64,000 bases of DNA from Virgisporangium ochraceum (lineage in GTDB: Bacteria; Actinomycetota; Actinomycetes; Mycobacteriales; Micromonosporaceae), in assembly GCF_016863655.1 (NCBI RefSeq), contig NZ_BOPH01000088.1, positions 124,001-188,000 on the forward strand, written 5' to 3'. Position 1 is the first letter of the stretch. Every line of letters starts with the position of its first letter. Shown here one piece after another: positions 16,574-24,894 of this stretch. Position numbers and translations under genes: made by a program. Below the pieces are notes generated by a model that saw nothing but the letters and a program-made list of their open reading frames with translations, did no database searches and was not told the origin of the DNA.

Positions 16574-16689
16574 GCCACGTCTGCCGACCTGAGGGACCAC
16601 AGCAACGTCCACCGGGGCGAGCCCCGCCGCGATCATCATGAGCAGGCCGACACCCGGCAGGGCCATCGGCGTTCAGGAGGGAGACGGTT

Positions 16690-16845
16690 CCGCCTCGCCA
16701 ACGGCGCGGTCACCACCACGCGGTATTACAGCCATGATGGCGCGACCGTCGCCGTGCGCACCCCGAGCGGCCTGACCTGGCTCGCCGTGACCGCCAGGGC
16801 AGCGCCTCCATCGCCCTCGACCCGGCCACCAACACGGTCGGCTGA
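16690..16845 (+). pseudogene. RHS/YD-repeat protein remnant
   Basis: The plus frame reads FRLANGAVTTTRYYSHDGA, then VAVRTPSGLTWLAVTA. After a one-base shift it reads SASIALDPATNTVG and then stops. This is the typical end of a YD-repeat core (YY..DG.TVA.RT..GLTWL..D.QG.A...ID). It is a scrap of a polymorphic-toxin (RHS) gene whose toxin end and most repeats are gone. It may be the former partner of one of the immunity-type genes nearby, but that link cannot be shown. Confidence 0.6.
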
Positions 16846-16852
16846 GCCGGTG

Positions 16853-17299
16853 TCACCGTTCGGTGGCCCGGCGGCGGTTGTGGGCGGCCAGTTCGCGCAC
16901 CAGCGCGTCCCAGTCGCCGCGGTGGGCCAGCACACGGTAGGCCGGCGCCGTGTCGCGCTGGCTACCGGGCCGGCTGACGGTGATGCGGTTGTCGCGGATC
17001 AGCAGCCGGTCGCGCGGACCGACGTCGAGGTGGCCGGCGCCACCCATGACGATCGGCACGCGGACAGCGGTCTCGGTGACGATGACGTACGGGATCGGGC
17101 CGAGGTAGAGGGCGCCGAAGCCCGCGAGTCCCAGCCCGAAGATCAGGAAAATTGGAAGTGCCTCGCTGACATCGCCGAAGGCGACCAGCCCGACAACGAC
17201 GATTGCGGCACCACTGGTGAGCATCGACATGGCCACCCACCGCGCAAAACGGATCCGCATGCGAAGGACGATACTCCGAGGCGCATTGACTTCGGTCAT
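16853..17299 (-). CDS. Two-helix membrane protein (148 aa)
   Basis: A membrane protein with a short N-terminal cytoplasmic stretch and two close transmembrane helices (about residues 20-40 and 47-68), followed by a soluble beta-rich part of about 75 residues ending in a basic helix. The layout, with a helical pair followed by a PH-like domain containing YVIVTETAVRVP, is also found in the protein at 22990-23589, suggesting they belong to one broad family. ATG 17299 is the first start not running through repeat DNA. Function unknown. Confidence 0.65.
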   Translation of the reverse strand: MTEVNAPRSIVLRMRIRFARWVAMSMLTSGAAIVVVGLVAFGDVSEALPIFLIFGLGLAGFGALYLGPIPYVIVTETAVRVPIVMGGAGHLDVGPRDRLLIRDNRITVSRPGSQRDTAPAYRVLAHRGDWDALVRELAAHNRRRATER

Positions 17300-17366
17300 A
17301 TCGTGGCGAGTCCATCGGCGGACCGCTCGACTGCCACGAGCTGACGCCGGGCATGCTGCCTTCGTG

Positions 17367-17440
17367 TCCGGATTTGCCGCGGACAGCGCGGCCTTGCTGA
17401 TCTGGCCGCGAGGAGCGCGGTCGTGTTGATCTGCCGCGCC
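17367..17440 (+). repeat. 28-bp palindromic intergenic repeat, copy 5 (tandem)
   Basis: GATTTGCCGCG-GACAG-CGCGGCCTTGCT, then GATCTGGCCGCG-AGGAG-CGCGGTCGTGTT, then GATCTGCCGCG. Two and a half units, the same periodicity as copy 3. A lone half-unit (GGATTTGCCGCGCG) lies at 17881-17894. Confidence 0.75.
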
Positions 17441-17453
17441 GCGACCGGCGCTG

Positions 17454-17759
17454 CTATGCGGTTCGTGCGAGTACCGCGGTGGCCAGGATGCGGAGCTGCT
17501 GGAGGTAGTACCGCTCCTCGCCATCGGTGAAGACCGCCAGTGCTGTGTCGAGGTCTTTCACGCAGGCGGTGAGAATCCGCGTCCTCTCAGGGTCGAGGTG
17601 GCCCCCGTCGGCGAGCCAGGTACTGACGCAGCCGGCGGTGTCGGCGTCGAGCTGAACCACGTCGATGTCGCCGACCTCGGCCCCGCGCAGTAGCGGCGGA
17701 AACCAGCGATCACGGTGGGACCGCCACATCTTGGCGATGTCCGGTTCCAGCCCAGTCAC
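17454..17759 (-). CDS. Small hypothetical protein (101 aa)
   Basis: A soluble, acidic, helical protein. A region of alternating charged residues (TACVKDLDTALAVFTDGEE) is followed by YYLQQLRILATAVLA at the end. No family is recognised. GTG 17759 is preferred over GTG 17765 because TAGGTT lies exactly 6 nt before it. The gene may belong with the many small immunity-like proteins in this stretch, but no motif proves it. Confidence 0.6.
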   Translation of the reverse strand: MTGLEPDIAKMWRSHRDRWFPPLLRGAEVGDIDVVQLDADTAGCVSTWLADGGHLDPERTRILTACVKDLDTALAVFTDGEERYYLQQLRILATAVLARTA

Positions 17760-17765
17760 CGGCAC

Positions 17766-17771
17766 AACCTA
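17766..17771 (-). promoter_or_regulatory. -10 box for leaderless 101-aa protein gene
   Basis: Minus-strand TAGGTT, six bases before GTG 17759. An intervening GTG at 17765 would lie too close to the box for a leaderless start. Confidence 0.5.
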
Positions 17772-18029
17772 CCGATAGGCCCGAGGTCGGCCCCGGAAGC
17801 CTCGGATGCGGCCGCGACCGCCGCTCGTCGACCCGGTTCCGAAGTGGAGGATGACGGTGTTCATCACCGGGGCCACGTTCACGGATTTGCCGCGCGTCGG
17901 GTGAGCCTGCTCCGAGATGGTGCCGGCGCGGGACCTGAAGCCGGGTTCCGAGCCCGGCCGTTACTGGACCCGTCCGTGTCATGGGCCGTGCCGCTACCGC
18001 GGACGAGCTCACGTTCGGGTGTCTGCGGC

Positions 18030-18035
18030 TAACAT
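18030..18035 (+). promoter_or_regulatory. -10 box for leaderless LysE gene
   Basis: TAACAT, six bases before GTG 18042; no ribosome site. Confidence 0.55.
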
Positions 18036-18041
18036 CGCGTC

Positions 18042-18665
18042 GTGCGGTGGCAGCTGGTAATGGGTTTCTTATTCGCGGTGACGCCCATCTGTTTGACACC
18101 CGGGGCGAGCTTCACGTTGGTCACCCAGCGGGTAGCGGCTGGCCGGCGCCGAGACGGGATGCTGGTCGCGGCCGGCACCGCGTCGGGACTCTGTGTGCAC
18201 GCCACGCTCGCCGCGGTCGGGCTCTCCGCCGTTGTGATGCGGTCGGCCGAGGCCTTTCTGGTGGTCAAGCTCGCGGGGGCGGCGTATCTGATCTGGCTCG
18301 GGGTCACCTCCTTCCGGTCAGGGCGGAAAGTTCCCGAGGCGACAAAGACGCCGCCGCGACCACCGTGGGTCGGGCACGGCGGCTATCTCCAGGGTTTCCT
18401 GGGCAACGTGCTCAACCCCAAGGCGGCCGCGGTGTACCTGACGTTGGTACCGCAGTTCCTGGATCCCCGTGCCGGCGTGGCCGGGCAGATCGCCGTGCTC
18501 GCGGCGGCCCACGTGACGGTGGCCGTGACCTGGCTGACGGCATGGACGTTCGTGGTGGCCACGGCGCGACGTGCCATCAGTTCGCGGACGTTCAGAACCG
18601 CCATCAACCGGGTGTCCGGCGTGGTCCTGGTCGGGTTCGGCGTACGGACCGCCGTCAGCGGCTGA
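18042..18665 (+). CDS. LysE-family translocator
   Basis: A 207-aa inner-membrane exporter of the LysE/RhtB family with about six helices. The family hallmarks are PGASFTLVTQRVAAGRRRDG near the N-terminus, LVVKLAGAAYLIWLG around residue 75 and GFLGNVLNPKAAAVYLTLVP around residue 125. These proteins export amino acids (lysine, homoserine, threonine) or related metabolites using the proton gradient. The gene has its own leaderless promoter. No adjacent LysG-type regulator is present, so the substrate is open. Confidence 0.9.
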   Translation: MRWQLVMGFLFAVTPICLTPGASFTLVTQRVAAGRRRDGMLVAAGTASGLCVHATLAAVGLSAVVMRSAEAFLVVKLAGAAYLIWLGVTSFRSGRKVPEATKTPPRPPWVGHGGYLQGFLGNVLNPKAAAVYLTLVPQFLDPRAGVAGQIAVLAAAHVTVAVTWLTAWTFVVATARRAISSRTFRTAINRVSGVVLVGFGVRTAVSG

Positions 18666-18857
18666 CCATCCCGGACGCGGCCGCACCGCGAGCCGTCACC
18701 GGTCCGCCCCCCTCCTGTGGCCGTAGCCGCCGAACGGGCTCACTGTTCGGTGCCTGCGTTGGGTCAGCACAAGCGTCCAGCCGTGGGTACAGCTCCTCCT
18801 GCTCCGGCCGCCCGGAGAAGTACACAAGAACCTGGTCCGCATCGCGATCTTGGCACT

Positions 18858-18896
18858 CGGATCTGTCGCGCTCCGTGCGCTACGCGGATCTACCGC
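18858..18896 (+). repeat. Palindromic intergenic repeat, copy 6
   Basis: CGGATCTGTCGCGCTCCGTG then CGCTACGCGGATCTACCGC, a variant in which the arms have drifted. It lies between the converging LysE gene and the gene ending at 18926. Confidence 0.5.
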
Positions 18897-18925
18897 CTGT
18901 TCGGCGAGGTCGCACACCATGGGCT

Positions 18926-19252
18926 TCACGGCGAGGGGGTGCCGGCGGTGTTGGTCCGCTCCGGTTGTGGAAGGCAGGCCTCGATCTCGGTGCCGGTGCC
19001 GTCGGTGACGTAGGCGTCGATCCCGTTGCAGTGGACAATGATCGATGCGGGTCCGTGAATGACCTCGAACGGCTCATCCGGGTAGGTGGTGCCGGGCCAT
19101 GAACCAGGCTCTCTACCGATCGTGGTGACGACAAACGCCTCGCTCGGCTGCAGCCAGTAGCTCCGGGCCCACGGCTCGAGCACGACCTCCACCACCTCGG
19201 CGCCCTGATTGTGGATTCTGAGATTCGCCCGGGGCGGCGTCGTGTTCGGCAT
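18926..19252 (-). CDS. Hypothetical protein (108 aa), beta-rich
   Basis: A soluble 108-aa protein of mainly beta character: LRIHNQGAEVVEVVLEPWAR, YWLQPSEAFVV, then FEVIHGPASIIVHCNGIDAY. There is no signal peptide. The fold looks like a small beta-sandwich, similar to proteins kept next to DUF or immunity genes in actinomycetes, but no family can be named. ATG 19252 is the first methionine after a low-complexity stretch. A GATGCT box lies 6 nt upstream (weak -10). Confidence 0.6.
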   Translation of the reverse strand: MPNTTPPRANLRIHNQGAEVVEVVLEPWARSYWLQPSEAFVVTTIGREPGSWPGTTYPDEPFEVIHGPASIIVHCNGIDAYVTDGTGTEIEACLPQPERTNTAGTPSP

Positions 19253-19311
19253 CGCCCCAGCATCACACACCGTGGACGGCCTGCGACCGCGCGAACCAGC
19301 CTCCGCCCACG

Positions 19312-19722
19312 TCAGCGAACCTCCAGACGGACGTGGACACGCGGTTGACGGATGAGCGCCTCGCCCCATTCTCCGCTCAGTTGCCAGACGTCGTCGGCGA
19401 TGTCGGTGGCCCGGGTGAACGTGTCGATGTGGCCGTAGTCGGCTTCGCCGGTGACGTCGATGGCCGGTGGGCAGGTGGACCGGCGGGCGAGAATGGCCGT
19501 GTCACTGTCGACGATCAGGGTTCCTCGCCGGTGGCAATGGGTTTCGTCGGCGCGGGGCGGGCTGTATTCGCGGTGTTCCGGTGTGAGGACCAGGTCCAGC
19601 GTCACCGACAGCCGTCGAAGTGAGGCGTCGACGTGCAGGACCCAGGACTCCTCGAGGACCACGTCGGCAAGGTCGGCGAACGTCTCGTGATACGCGGGCA
19701 GCCTCCCGGACGCGATGGTCAC
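19312..19722 (-). CDS. Hypothetical protein (136 aa)
   Basis: A soluble protein of 136 aa. The sequence opens with a helix (LPAYHETFADLADVVLEESW), then strands (VLHVDASLRRLSVTLDLVLT), a YSPPRADETHCHRRGTLIVD middle part and WGEALIRQPRVHVRLEV at the end. Such alternation recalls small beta-rich immunity or DUF proteins. GTG 19722 is chosen because GGAGGGGG lies eight bases before it; longer frames to 19887 overlap the divergent gene at 19877. It is probably independent of the following gene, from which it is separated by 59 bases. Confidence 0.65.
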   Translation of the reverse strand: MTIASGRLPAYHETFADLADVVLEESWVLHVDASLRRLSVTLDLVLTPEHREYSPPRADETHCHRRGTLIVDSDTAILARRSTCPPAIDVTGEADYGHIDTFTRATDIADDVWQLSGEWGEALIRQPRVHVRLEVR

Positions 19723-19864
19723 GATCGATGCCCCCTCCGGTTGCCGGCATTCGCCACGACGGTAACCCGCGGCCCGGAGCTGGACCGGGGCGCAGGCATG
19801 CGACCACGGCGCCACATCTCCGGCCCCGCAACGCCTCACGGCGGCGGTGCCATGACGGCCTGCG

Positions 19865-19870
19865 TAGTCT
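19865..19870 (+). promoter_or_regulatory. -10 box for leaderless 93-aa protein gene
   Basis: TAGTCT, six bases before GTG 19877. Confidence 0.55.
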
Positions 19871-19876
19871 CGTTCC

Positions 19877-20158
19877 GTGTCGGACAAGTCGGAGCGTCGA
19901 GCGACGCGTTCAGTGGTCGCGGAGTACCACCAGGCCGAGTTGGGAGGGCTACTGGCCCGCGTTGCGGAGGCCCTCGATCGTTACCGTGAAGGTGAGCTCG
20001 ACGCGTTCGACGTCGATCACGTTCTGTTCCAGTACTCCCGAGCGGCGAAGGAGCTGTGGAAGTTCTGCAATCTCGGCCAGGTCGAGTTGACGGCCGCGAT
20101 CATCCGCGAGCGACGACCACATGACTGGTGGGAACGCGGTGCTCCGAAGAGGAGGTGA
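19877..20158 (+). CDS. Small acidic helical protein (93 aa)
   Basis: A 93-aa all-helical soluble protein: VVAEYHQAELGGLLARVAEA, a FDVDHVLFQYSRAAKELWKF helix, and a basic end (RERRPHDWWERGAPKRR). I know of similar short actinobacterial proteins without function. The central YSRAAKELWKFC segment suggests a helical-bundle fold. The leaderless start is well supported by TAGTCT at 19865. It may form a toxin-antitoxin-like or DNA-binding unit, but no partner gene is adjacent. Confidence 0.65.
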   Translation: MSDKSERRATRSVVAEYHQAELGGLLARVAEALDRYREGELDAFDVDHVLFQYSRAAKELWKFCNLGQVELTAAIIRERRPHDWWERGAPKRR

Positions 20159-20295
20159 TCGCAGGCGGCTCGGTCACACCGATGTGGGCTGTCATGCCGC
20201 CGAGCGCGCGGTCCGATGGGGCTCGTGCGCGCCTAGGCGGTGTGCGGCACCATCTTCAGCGGTGGGCGCCGGGCGGCTCCAGGACGGCACCTCGG

Positions 20296-21153
20296 TCAGG
20301 TGTCCGTTTCGGGGCCCGTCAGCGTCTGGACGCCGACGACCTCCAGCAGCCGCAGGCGCTCGGCGGTCTCGCTGCCCTCCGCGACGGTGAAGGCCATGAT
20401 CCGCAAATCGGTGCCGAGCGCCGCGAGGATGTCGCAGTCGAGGGTCAGCTCGCCGACGCTCGCGTGCCGGACGGTCTTGGTCTGGGGCACGTGCACGGCC
20501 ATCATGACGGAGTCCCAGAGCGCTGCGAAGTCACCGCTTCGGGTGTGGAGTTCGGCGATCAGCGCGGCCAGTCCGGTGTCCTTCGGATAGCGGGCCGACG
20601 CCGCCCGGAGGTCGGACACGAAAGCCGCCCGGTGACGGGTCTCCCGGCTCACGGCCTGGGGGTATCCGGTGGGCGGTTCCACGAACGCCCACCACACCGC
20701 ATTCCTCGCAAAGCCGCGTGATGCGGGCGGGTTTCCGAACAGCGCGGCCCACAACGGGTTCCACGTGATCAGGTTCCATGCTGCGTCGTAGACGCTCAGC
20801 GGTGTGCCGGTCAGCCGATCCAGCAGGCGTTGGACGCCTGCCGGCACGTGGCCGGGGACCTGTCCGGGGCCCGGCGCCGCATGACCGGCGAGCACGAAGA
20901 GGTGTTCGCGCTCCGCCGCCGACAGCCGCAATGCCCGAGCCAGCGCGGACAGCACCTGCGGGGACGGATGTGTCGACCGGCCCTGTTCGAGCCGCACGAT
21001 GTAGTCGACGGACAGGCCGGCAAGCAGGGCGAGCTCCTCGCGTCGTAGGCCCGGCGCCCGTCGGTGTCCGCTGTCCGGCAGGCCGGCCTCGGCCGGTCTC
21101 GTTCGATCGCGCCAGGCGTGCAGGGCCCTCCCAAGATCCGTGGTGCCGGTCAT
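20296..21153 (-). CDS. XRE-family regulator with MmyB-like domain, second copy
   Basis: A 285-aa regulator paralogous to the one at 213-1067. The N-terminal helix-turn-helix has APGLRREELALLAGLSVDYI with VRLEQGR following. Residues about 100-275 are the MmyB-like ligand domain (DAAWNLITWNPLWAALFG, VWWAFVEPPTGYP, VGELTLDCDILA). ATG 21153 follows GAGGAG directly. It is divergent from the aldo/keto reductase gene at 21319, the arrangement in which these regulators usually repress the neighbouring reductase. The long frame continuing to 22161 is an antisense artefact of that reductase gene. Confidence 0.9.
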   Translation of the reverse strand: MTGTTDLGRALHAWRDRTRPAEAGLPDSGHRRAPGLRREELALLAGLSVDYIVRLEQGRSTHPSPQVLSALARALRLSAAEREHLFVLAGHAAPGPGQVPGHVPAGVQRLLDRLTGTPLSVYDAAWNLITWNPLWAALFGNPPASRGFARNAVWWAFVEPPTGYPQAVSRETRHRAAFVSDLRAASARYPKDTGLAALIAELHTRSGDFAALWDSVMMAVHVPQTKTVRHASVGELTLDCDILAALGTDLRIMAFTVAEGSETAERLRLLEVVGVQTLTGPETDT

Positions 21154-21318
21154 CTCCTCAGTATGGACAATCGGCCGTGTCTGATCGTGGTACTCCGGGT
21201 CCACAGGCTGCGGCGGGTACTGGCTGACGCCCGCGGGTTCCCCGGACGGTGGACGTATCCGCCGAGGGGCGGTGACCCGCGGTGACCCACCGCCGGTCGG
21301 GGCCGAAGGAGCACGTTC

Positions 21319-22338
21319 ATGAAGTACCGCAACCTCGGGCGGACCGGGATCAAGGTCAGCCCTTACGCACTCGGCACGTTGATGTTCGCCAGCCAGATGG
21401 GCAACGACCCGGACGAATCGGTGCGGATCATCCACAAGGCGATCGACGCCGGGATCAACCTCGTCGACACCGCCGACCGCTACGCCGACTCCGAGGACAT
21501 CGTAGGTAGGGCACTGAAGGGCCGCCGCGACGACGTGGTCCTGGCCACCAAGGTCGGCATGCCCATGGGCGAGGGTCCCAACCAGCAGGGTGCCTCCCGC
21601 CGCTGGATCACCACCTCCGTCGAGAACTCCCTGCGCCGACTCGGCACCGACTACATCGATATTTATCAGCTTCAGCGGCCCGATCCGGGCACCGACCTGG
21701 AAGAGACCCTTGCCGTCCTGACCGATCTGGTCAGAGCCGGCAAGGTGCGCATGATCGGTTCCTCGACGACGCCCGCCTCGATGATGGTCCAGGCCCAGTG
21801 GGTCGCCGAACGTGCCGGACTGCAGCGGTTCCGCACCGAGCAGCCGCCGTACTCCATCCTGAACCGCGGCATCGAACGGGAAGTCCTGCCGATCGCGCAG
21901 GAGTACGGCATGGGCGTCATGGTGTGGGGCCCGTTCGGCCAAGGCCTGCTGACCGGCCGGGTGCGCAAGGGCGGTCACAACGACCTGAAGCGCGTCCGGT
22001 TCTCCCGCCACCTCACCGACGAGCGCCGCATCGACGTCGTCGAGCAGCTCATCCCGCTCGCGGGGGAGGCCGGCCTGCCCATGACCCACCTCGCCATGGC
22101 GTTCGCCGTCGCCCACCCGGGCGTCACCGCCGCACTCCTCGGCCCGCGCACTATGGGACACCTCGACGACCTACTGGCCGGTGCCGACGTCGAGCTGTCA
22201 GACGACGTGATCGACCGGGTCGACGAGATCGTCCCGCCGGGCAGCGATGTCACCGCGCTCGACCAGGAATACAAGCCCCCGGCACTGGTGGAAACCGCAC
22301 TCCGGCGTCGTCCGGCCGGGCTCCGTTCGGCCACCTGA
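21319..22338 (+). CDS. Aldo/keto reductase with His-to-Gln change
   Basis: A 339-aa (alpha/beta)8 NADPH-dependent reductase. Recognised parts are the opening MKYRNLGRTGIKVSPYALGT, the Asp and Tyr of the active site in NLVDTADRYADSE, Lys in VLATKVGMPMG, and the SSTTPASMM and SILNRGIE segments. In most members the fourth catalytic residue is His in YQLHRPDP; here the text is IYQLQRPDPGT, so Gln replaces it. Activity may be altered or specialised. RBS GAAGGAGC precedes ATG 21319. It is divergently transcribed from the XRE/MmyB regulator, its likely controller. Confidence 0.9.
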   Translation: MKYRNLGRTGIKVSPYALGTLMFASQMGNDPDESVRIIHKAIDAGINLVDTADRYADSEDIVGRALKGRRDDVVLATKVGMPMGEGPNQQGASRRWITTSVENSLRRLGTDYIDIYQLQRPDPGTDLEETLAVLTDLVRAGKVRMIGSSTTPASMMVQAQWVAERAGLQRFRTEQPPYSILNRGIEREVLPIAQEYGMGVMVWGPFGQGLLTGRVRKGGHNDLKRVRFSRHLTDERRIDVVEQLIPLAGEAGLPMTHLAMAFAVAHPGVTAALLGPRTMGHLDDLLAGADVELSDDVIDRVDEIVPPGSDVTALDQEYKPPALVETALRRRPAGLRSAT

Positions 22339-22430
22339 GTGCCCCCGCCGGTTCGGGACGGCCGAGGTTCCCGCTCGGGTCCGCTTGTGCTGCTGGCTCG
22401 TCGCTTCGAGCGTCAGTCCTGACTCAGGTG

Positions 22431-22889
22431 TTACGGCAGGTGCTTACGCATCAGGACGACGTGGCCGCGTTCTCCGGCGGGTTGTCTGTCGGTGATCTCG
22501 TAACCGAGCTTCTCGTACAGCTCGATGTTGCGGCTCATCTTCCCGTTCGTATAGAGGCGCACGGCGGCCAGCCCGAGCCGGCGCGCCTCGTCCTCTGCGA
22601 AGGCCAACAGCCGCCGGCCGAGTCCCCGTCCGTGCAGTGGTGGCCGCACCGCGACGTTCTCGACGAGCAGGACGTCAGGCTCGGGAACCAGCACGATCAG
22701 GCCGTCGAGGACATCGGCGCCCGTGACGTGGACCTGTCCGGCGGCGATGAGCCCGGCGTAGTCGGCGTCCATGGGTGCGGGCCGTGCACCGATCACCGCC
22801 ACCCACGGCTGATAGGCCTGCTCGACAAGCTCAACCACGGCCGCCCGGTCGTCGGCCACCGCCAGCCGTATCCTGTGTTCCACGCTCAT
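22431..22889 (-). CDS. GNAT-family N-acetyltransferase
   Basis: A 152-aa acetyl-CoA-dependent transferase. Motif A is VENVAVRPPLHGRGLGRRLL (the R/Q-x-x-G-x-G/A loop that holds acetyl-CoA), followed by the C-terminal motif YTNGKMSRNIELYEKLGYEI. ATG 22889 follows AAAGGGCAG and begins the usual N-terminal strand (HRIRLAVADDRAAVVELV). The substrate cannot be predicted; it stands alone between the reductase and a membrane protein gene, all pointing toward 22.4 kb. Confidence 0.9.
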   Translation of the reverse strand: MSVEHRIRLAVADDRAAVVELVEQAYQPWVAVIGARPAPMDADYAGLIAAGQVHVTGADVLDGLIVLVPEPDVLLVENVAVRPPLHGRGLGRRLLAFAEDEARRLGLAAVRLYTNGKMSRNIELYEKLGYEITDRQPAGERGHVVLMRKHLP

Positions 22890-22989
22890 CTGCCCTTTCC
22901 GGTGGCAAGGTACCGCGATGCCATTCACCGCTCCCGGTGGAGTTCGTAGCCCTCCGCGTTCGAGCAGCGGCGCGAGCAGGTGACGGACC

Positions 22990-23589
22990 TCACGAACGGT
23001 CTGCCGTCGATGGGTGCGTGGTACCGGTGGTGAACCGGTCGCGCAGGCTGGTCACCGCAGCCGCCACCGTGCTCCCGTCGGTGTCGGTAAAGCGGGTACC
23101 GAGCGTCAGCCCGCTGGCCAGCACGGTCCCGTCGAGCCCGACCGCGCCGGGCATGTCCGCGGTGACATGCGGGCGCACCTTGATCGTGACGATCTCGTGG
23201 CGCAGGAACGGCCGGACGACGTCACCGACGGCCTCCCATGGCATCCGGATCTCGCCGGCCGGGGTGCGCGGCGCAGGCATCCAGAGCCCATCCCGGTCGA
23301 GAAGCAGGACCCGGGTCTGCTCGTAGCGGCGGCGCATCTGCGCCAGGCCTCCGACCGACAGCGTCGTCAGCCCGAGCAGGAACGCCATCGCGGACATCCC
23401 CGCGCCGGCCAGCGTCGCGTACAGGATCGCGTTGTCGATGTCACCCGACCCCAGCGAGAACGCCAGTACGCCGCCGAGCGCACCGAGTGCCGCCGCCTGC
23501 ACCACACCGGCGGTGCCGTGGATCCAGCTCATCCGCCGGATCCAGCGGCGCATTCCGACCCGGTCGGTGGTGACCTCGAACCGGTCCAT
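22990..23589 (-). CDS. Membrane protein with PH-like tail (199 aa)
   Basis: The N-terminal 20 residues are charged (FEVTTDRVGMRRWIRRMSW), two transmembrane helices follow (about 25-45 and 52-78), and a soluble beta-rich region has LLLDRDGLWMPAPRTPAGEI then MPWEAVGDVV, a bPH-like (YcxB-type) pattern. ATG 23589 opens the charged segment. The layout resembles the 148-aa protein at 16853-17299. Function unknown; it is probably constitutive. Confidence 0.7.
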   Translation of the reverse strand: MDRFEVTTDRVGMRRWIRRMSWIHGTAGVVQAAALGALGGVLAFSLGSGDIDNAILYATLAGAGMSAMAFLLGLTTLSVGGLAQMRRRYEQTRVLLLDRDGLWMPAPRTPAGEIRMPWEAVGDVVRPFLRHEIVTIKVRPHVTADMPGAVGLDGTVLASGLTLGTRFTDTDGSTVAAAVTSLRDRFTTGTTHPSTADRS

Positions 23590-23775
23590 GTGTGTCGATC
23601 CCCCCGGATTCACGGGCCCACCGTAGCTGTCGACCGCCACGGTATCCGTCGCCGGGACGGTGGGACGGCCGGTCACCGCACCGTGCCCCGAGCGCCGCGA
23701 TGGCCTCATGCTGGTCGTGGAGTAGATGTCCGGCGGGCGGCCCGGTATCGAGATGGGCGTCCGGGACCAGGTTGA

Positions 23776-24690
23776 TCAGGGCCAGCCGACGTGGCGGGCG
23801 GGTGCCTCGGTAACGAGTACCTGGCCTGTTCTTGGGCCTCCGAAGGGATTCTCCGGGTTCCAGACCGCGGCCATGATGAACAGCGTCTGTCCGTCCGGGC
23901 CGCCGAGCATGCAGGCGAACGGGTCGCGTTCCAGTTCGACGCGGTCGAGGATCTTGCCTCCTTCGGCCACCCGTACGCAGTCCCGTTGCCCTTGGGAGGT
24001 CCAGACTGCGCCCTCGGCGTCGATGCAGATTCCGTCCGGTCCGAGACCGTCGGCGAACACCCGCCGGTTCGACAGCTGCCCGTCCTCGGCGATGTCGAAC
24101 GCGGTGAGAGTGCCGGTGAAGGACTCCGAGATGATGAGGGTGCGGTTGTCCGGGGTGACCACCATCCCGTTGGGGAAGGCGATGTCGCCGGCCACCTGCC
24201 GCGCTGTGCCGTCCGGCGTGATCAATGCGATGTAGCCAGGCACGAAGTCCGGGCGCTCGTGCAGCGGAGTCTGGTCACCGGCGGCCATGTCTTTCATCGC
24301 CCGGTCGAGGAACGCGAGGAAGTCGAAGTCGGCGCCGTTGACGTAGACGTTGCCGCGACCGTCGACGGTGATCTCGTTGAACCCGCTCGGCAGCCCGTCG
24401 AGGTGTCCGTACGGGGTGAGGGATCCGTCCGCGTCCTGCACCAGCAGCCGCGCCCCGCAGGTGGCCGTGCCCGGAACGATCAGCAGCCTGCCGTCGGGCA
24501 GCCAGTCGATGGAGTGTGGGGACACCGTGGCGTCGTCCATCACCACCTCGCTGTTGCCCTCGACATCGACCGCGACGATCTGGTTGGTGCCCCAGTTGCA
24601 GAACCACAACCTGTCGTCGTGCCAGCGCGGGCATTCCCCGATACCGAGCCCGTCGAGGAGCACACGGGTGACCCTTCGCGGTGCCGACAC
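23776..24690 (-). CDS. SMP-30/gluconolactonase-type beta-propeller lactonase
   Basis: A 304-aa six-bladed calcium-dependent propeller of the SMP-30/gluconolactonase/LRE family. Motifs: GECPRWHDDRLWFCNW, with the first metal Glu, SPHSIDWLPDGRLLI, GFNEITVDGRGNVYVNGADF, with the Asn ligand, FPNGMVVTPDNRTLIISES and GPDGICIDAEGAVWTS, with the catalytic Asp. GTG 24690 follows GAGGAGGGA. It hydrolyses sugar or other lactones in the cytoplasm. The remnant of a TetR regulator lies just upstream in the opposite direction, with a palindromic site between, so the gene may have lost its repressor. Confidence 0.88.
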   Translation of the reverse strand: MSAPRRVTRVLLDGLGIGECPRWHDDRLWFCNWGTNQIVAVDVEGNSEVVMDDATVSPHSIDWLPDGRLLIVPGTATCGARLLVQDADGSLTPYGHLDGLPSGFNEITVDGRGNVYVNGADFDFLAFLDRAMKDMAAGDQTPLHERPDFVPGYIALITPDGTARQVAGDIAFPNGMVVTPDNRTLIISESFTGTLTAFDIAEDGQLSNRRVFADGLGPDGICIDAEGAVWTSQGQRDCVRVAEGGKILDRVELERDPFACMLGGPDGQTLFIMAAVWNPENPFGGPRTGQVLVTEAPARHVGWP

Positions 24691-24715
24691 CAATCCCTCC
24701 TCACAAGGAAACCAC

Positions 24716-24749
24716 TCAGTACTCGCGATATTAGCCGTTTCAGTACTGA
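24716..24749 (+). promoter_or_regulatory. Repeated TCAGTACT operator candidate
   Basis: TCAGTACT at 24716-24723 and the palindrome TCAGTACTGA at 24740-24749, 24 bases apart, in an AT-richer patch in front of the lactonase gene. A TetR-family operator is the natural reading, since a TetR fragment follows at once. Confidence 0.45.
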
Positions 24750-24774
24750 CCGTTGCTGCTGTCAGCGGCGACAG

Positions 24775-24894
24775 GTGGTTTTCCCGCGTGAGGGCCACGC
24801 CAGCACAACCACGGACCAGGTCGCGGCACTCGCCGAGGTGACAAAGCGGACGATCTACCGGCACTTCGCCGACAAGCCGACACCGAGGTCGTGA
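24775..24894 (+). pseudogene. TetR-family regulator remnant
   Basis: The plus frame reads REGHASTTTDQVAALAEVTK then RTIYRHFADK, the complete helix-turn-helix of a TetR regulator, followed by five odd residues and TGA. The ligand domain is gone. The N-terminus lacks a start codon in a sensible position. It lies divergent to the lactonase gene, exactly where its regulator is expected. Confidence 0.7.

Noticed and set aside
18670..18925. Possible short gene between LysE and the 108-aa protein
   Set aside because: Frames are short, without start signals, and include repeat copy 6.
21154..22161. N-terminal extension of the second XRE regulator
   Set aside because: The extra residues lie antisense to the aldo/keto reductase and start far before the HTH; ATG 21153 has a ribosome site.
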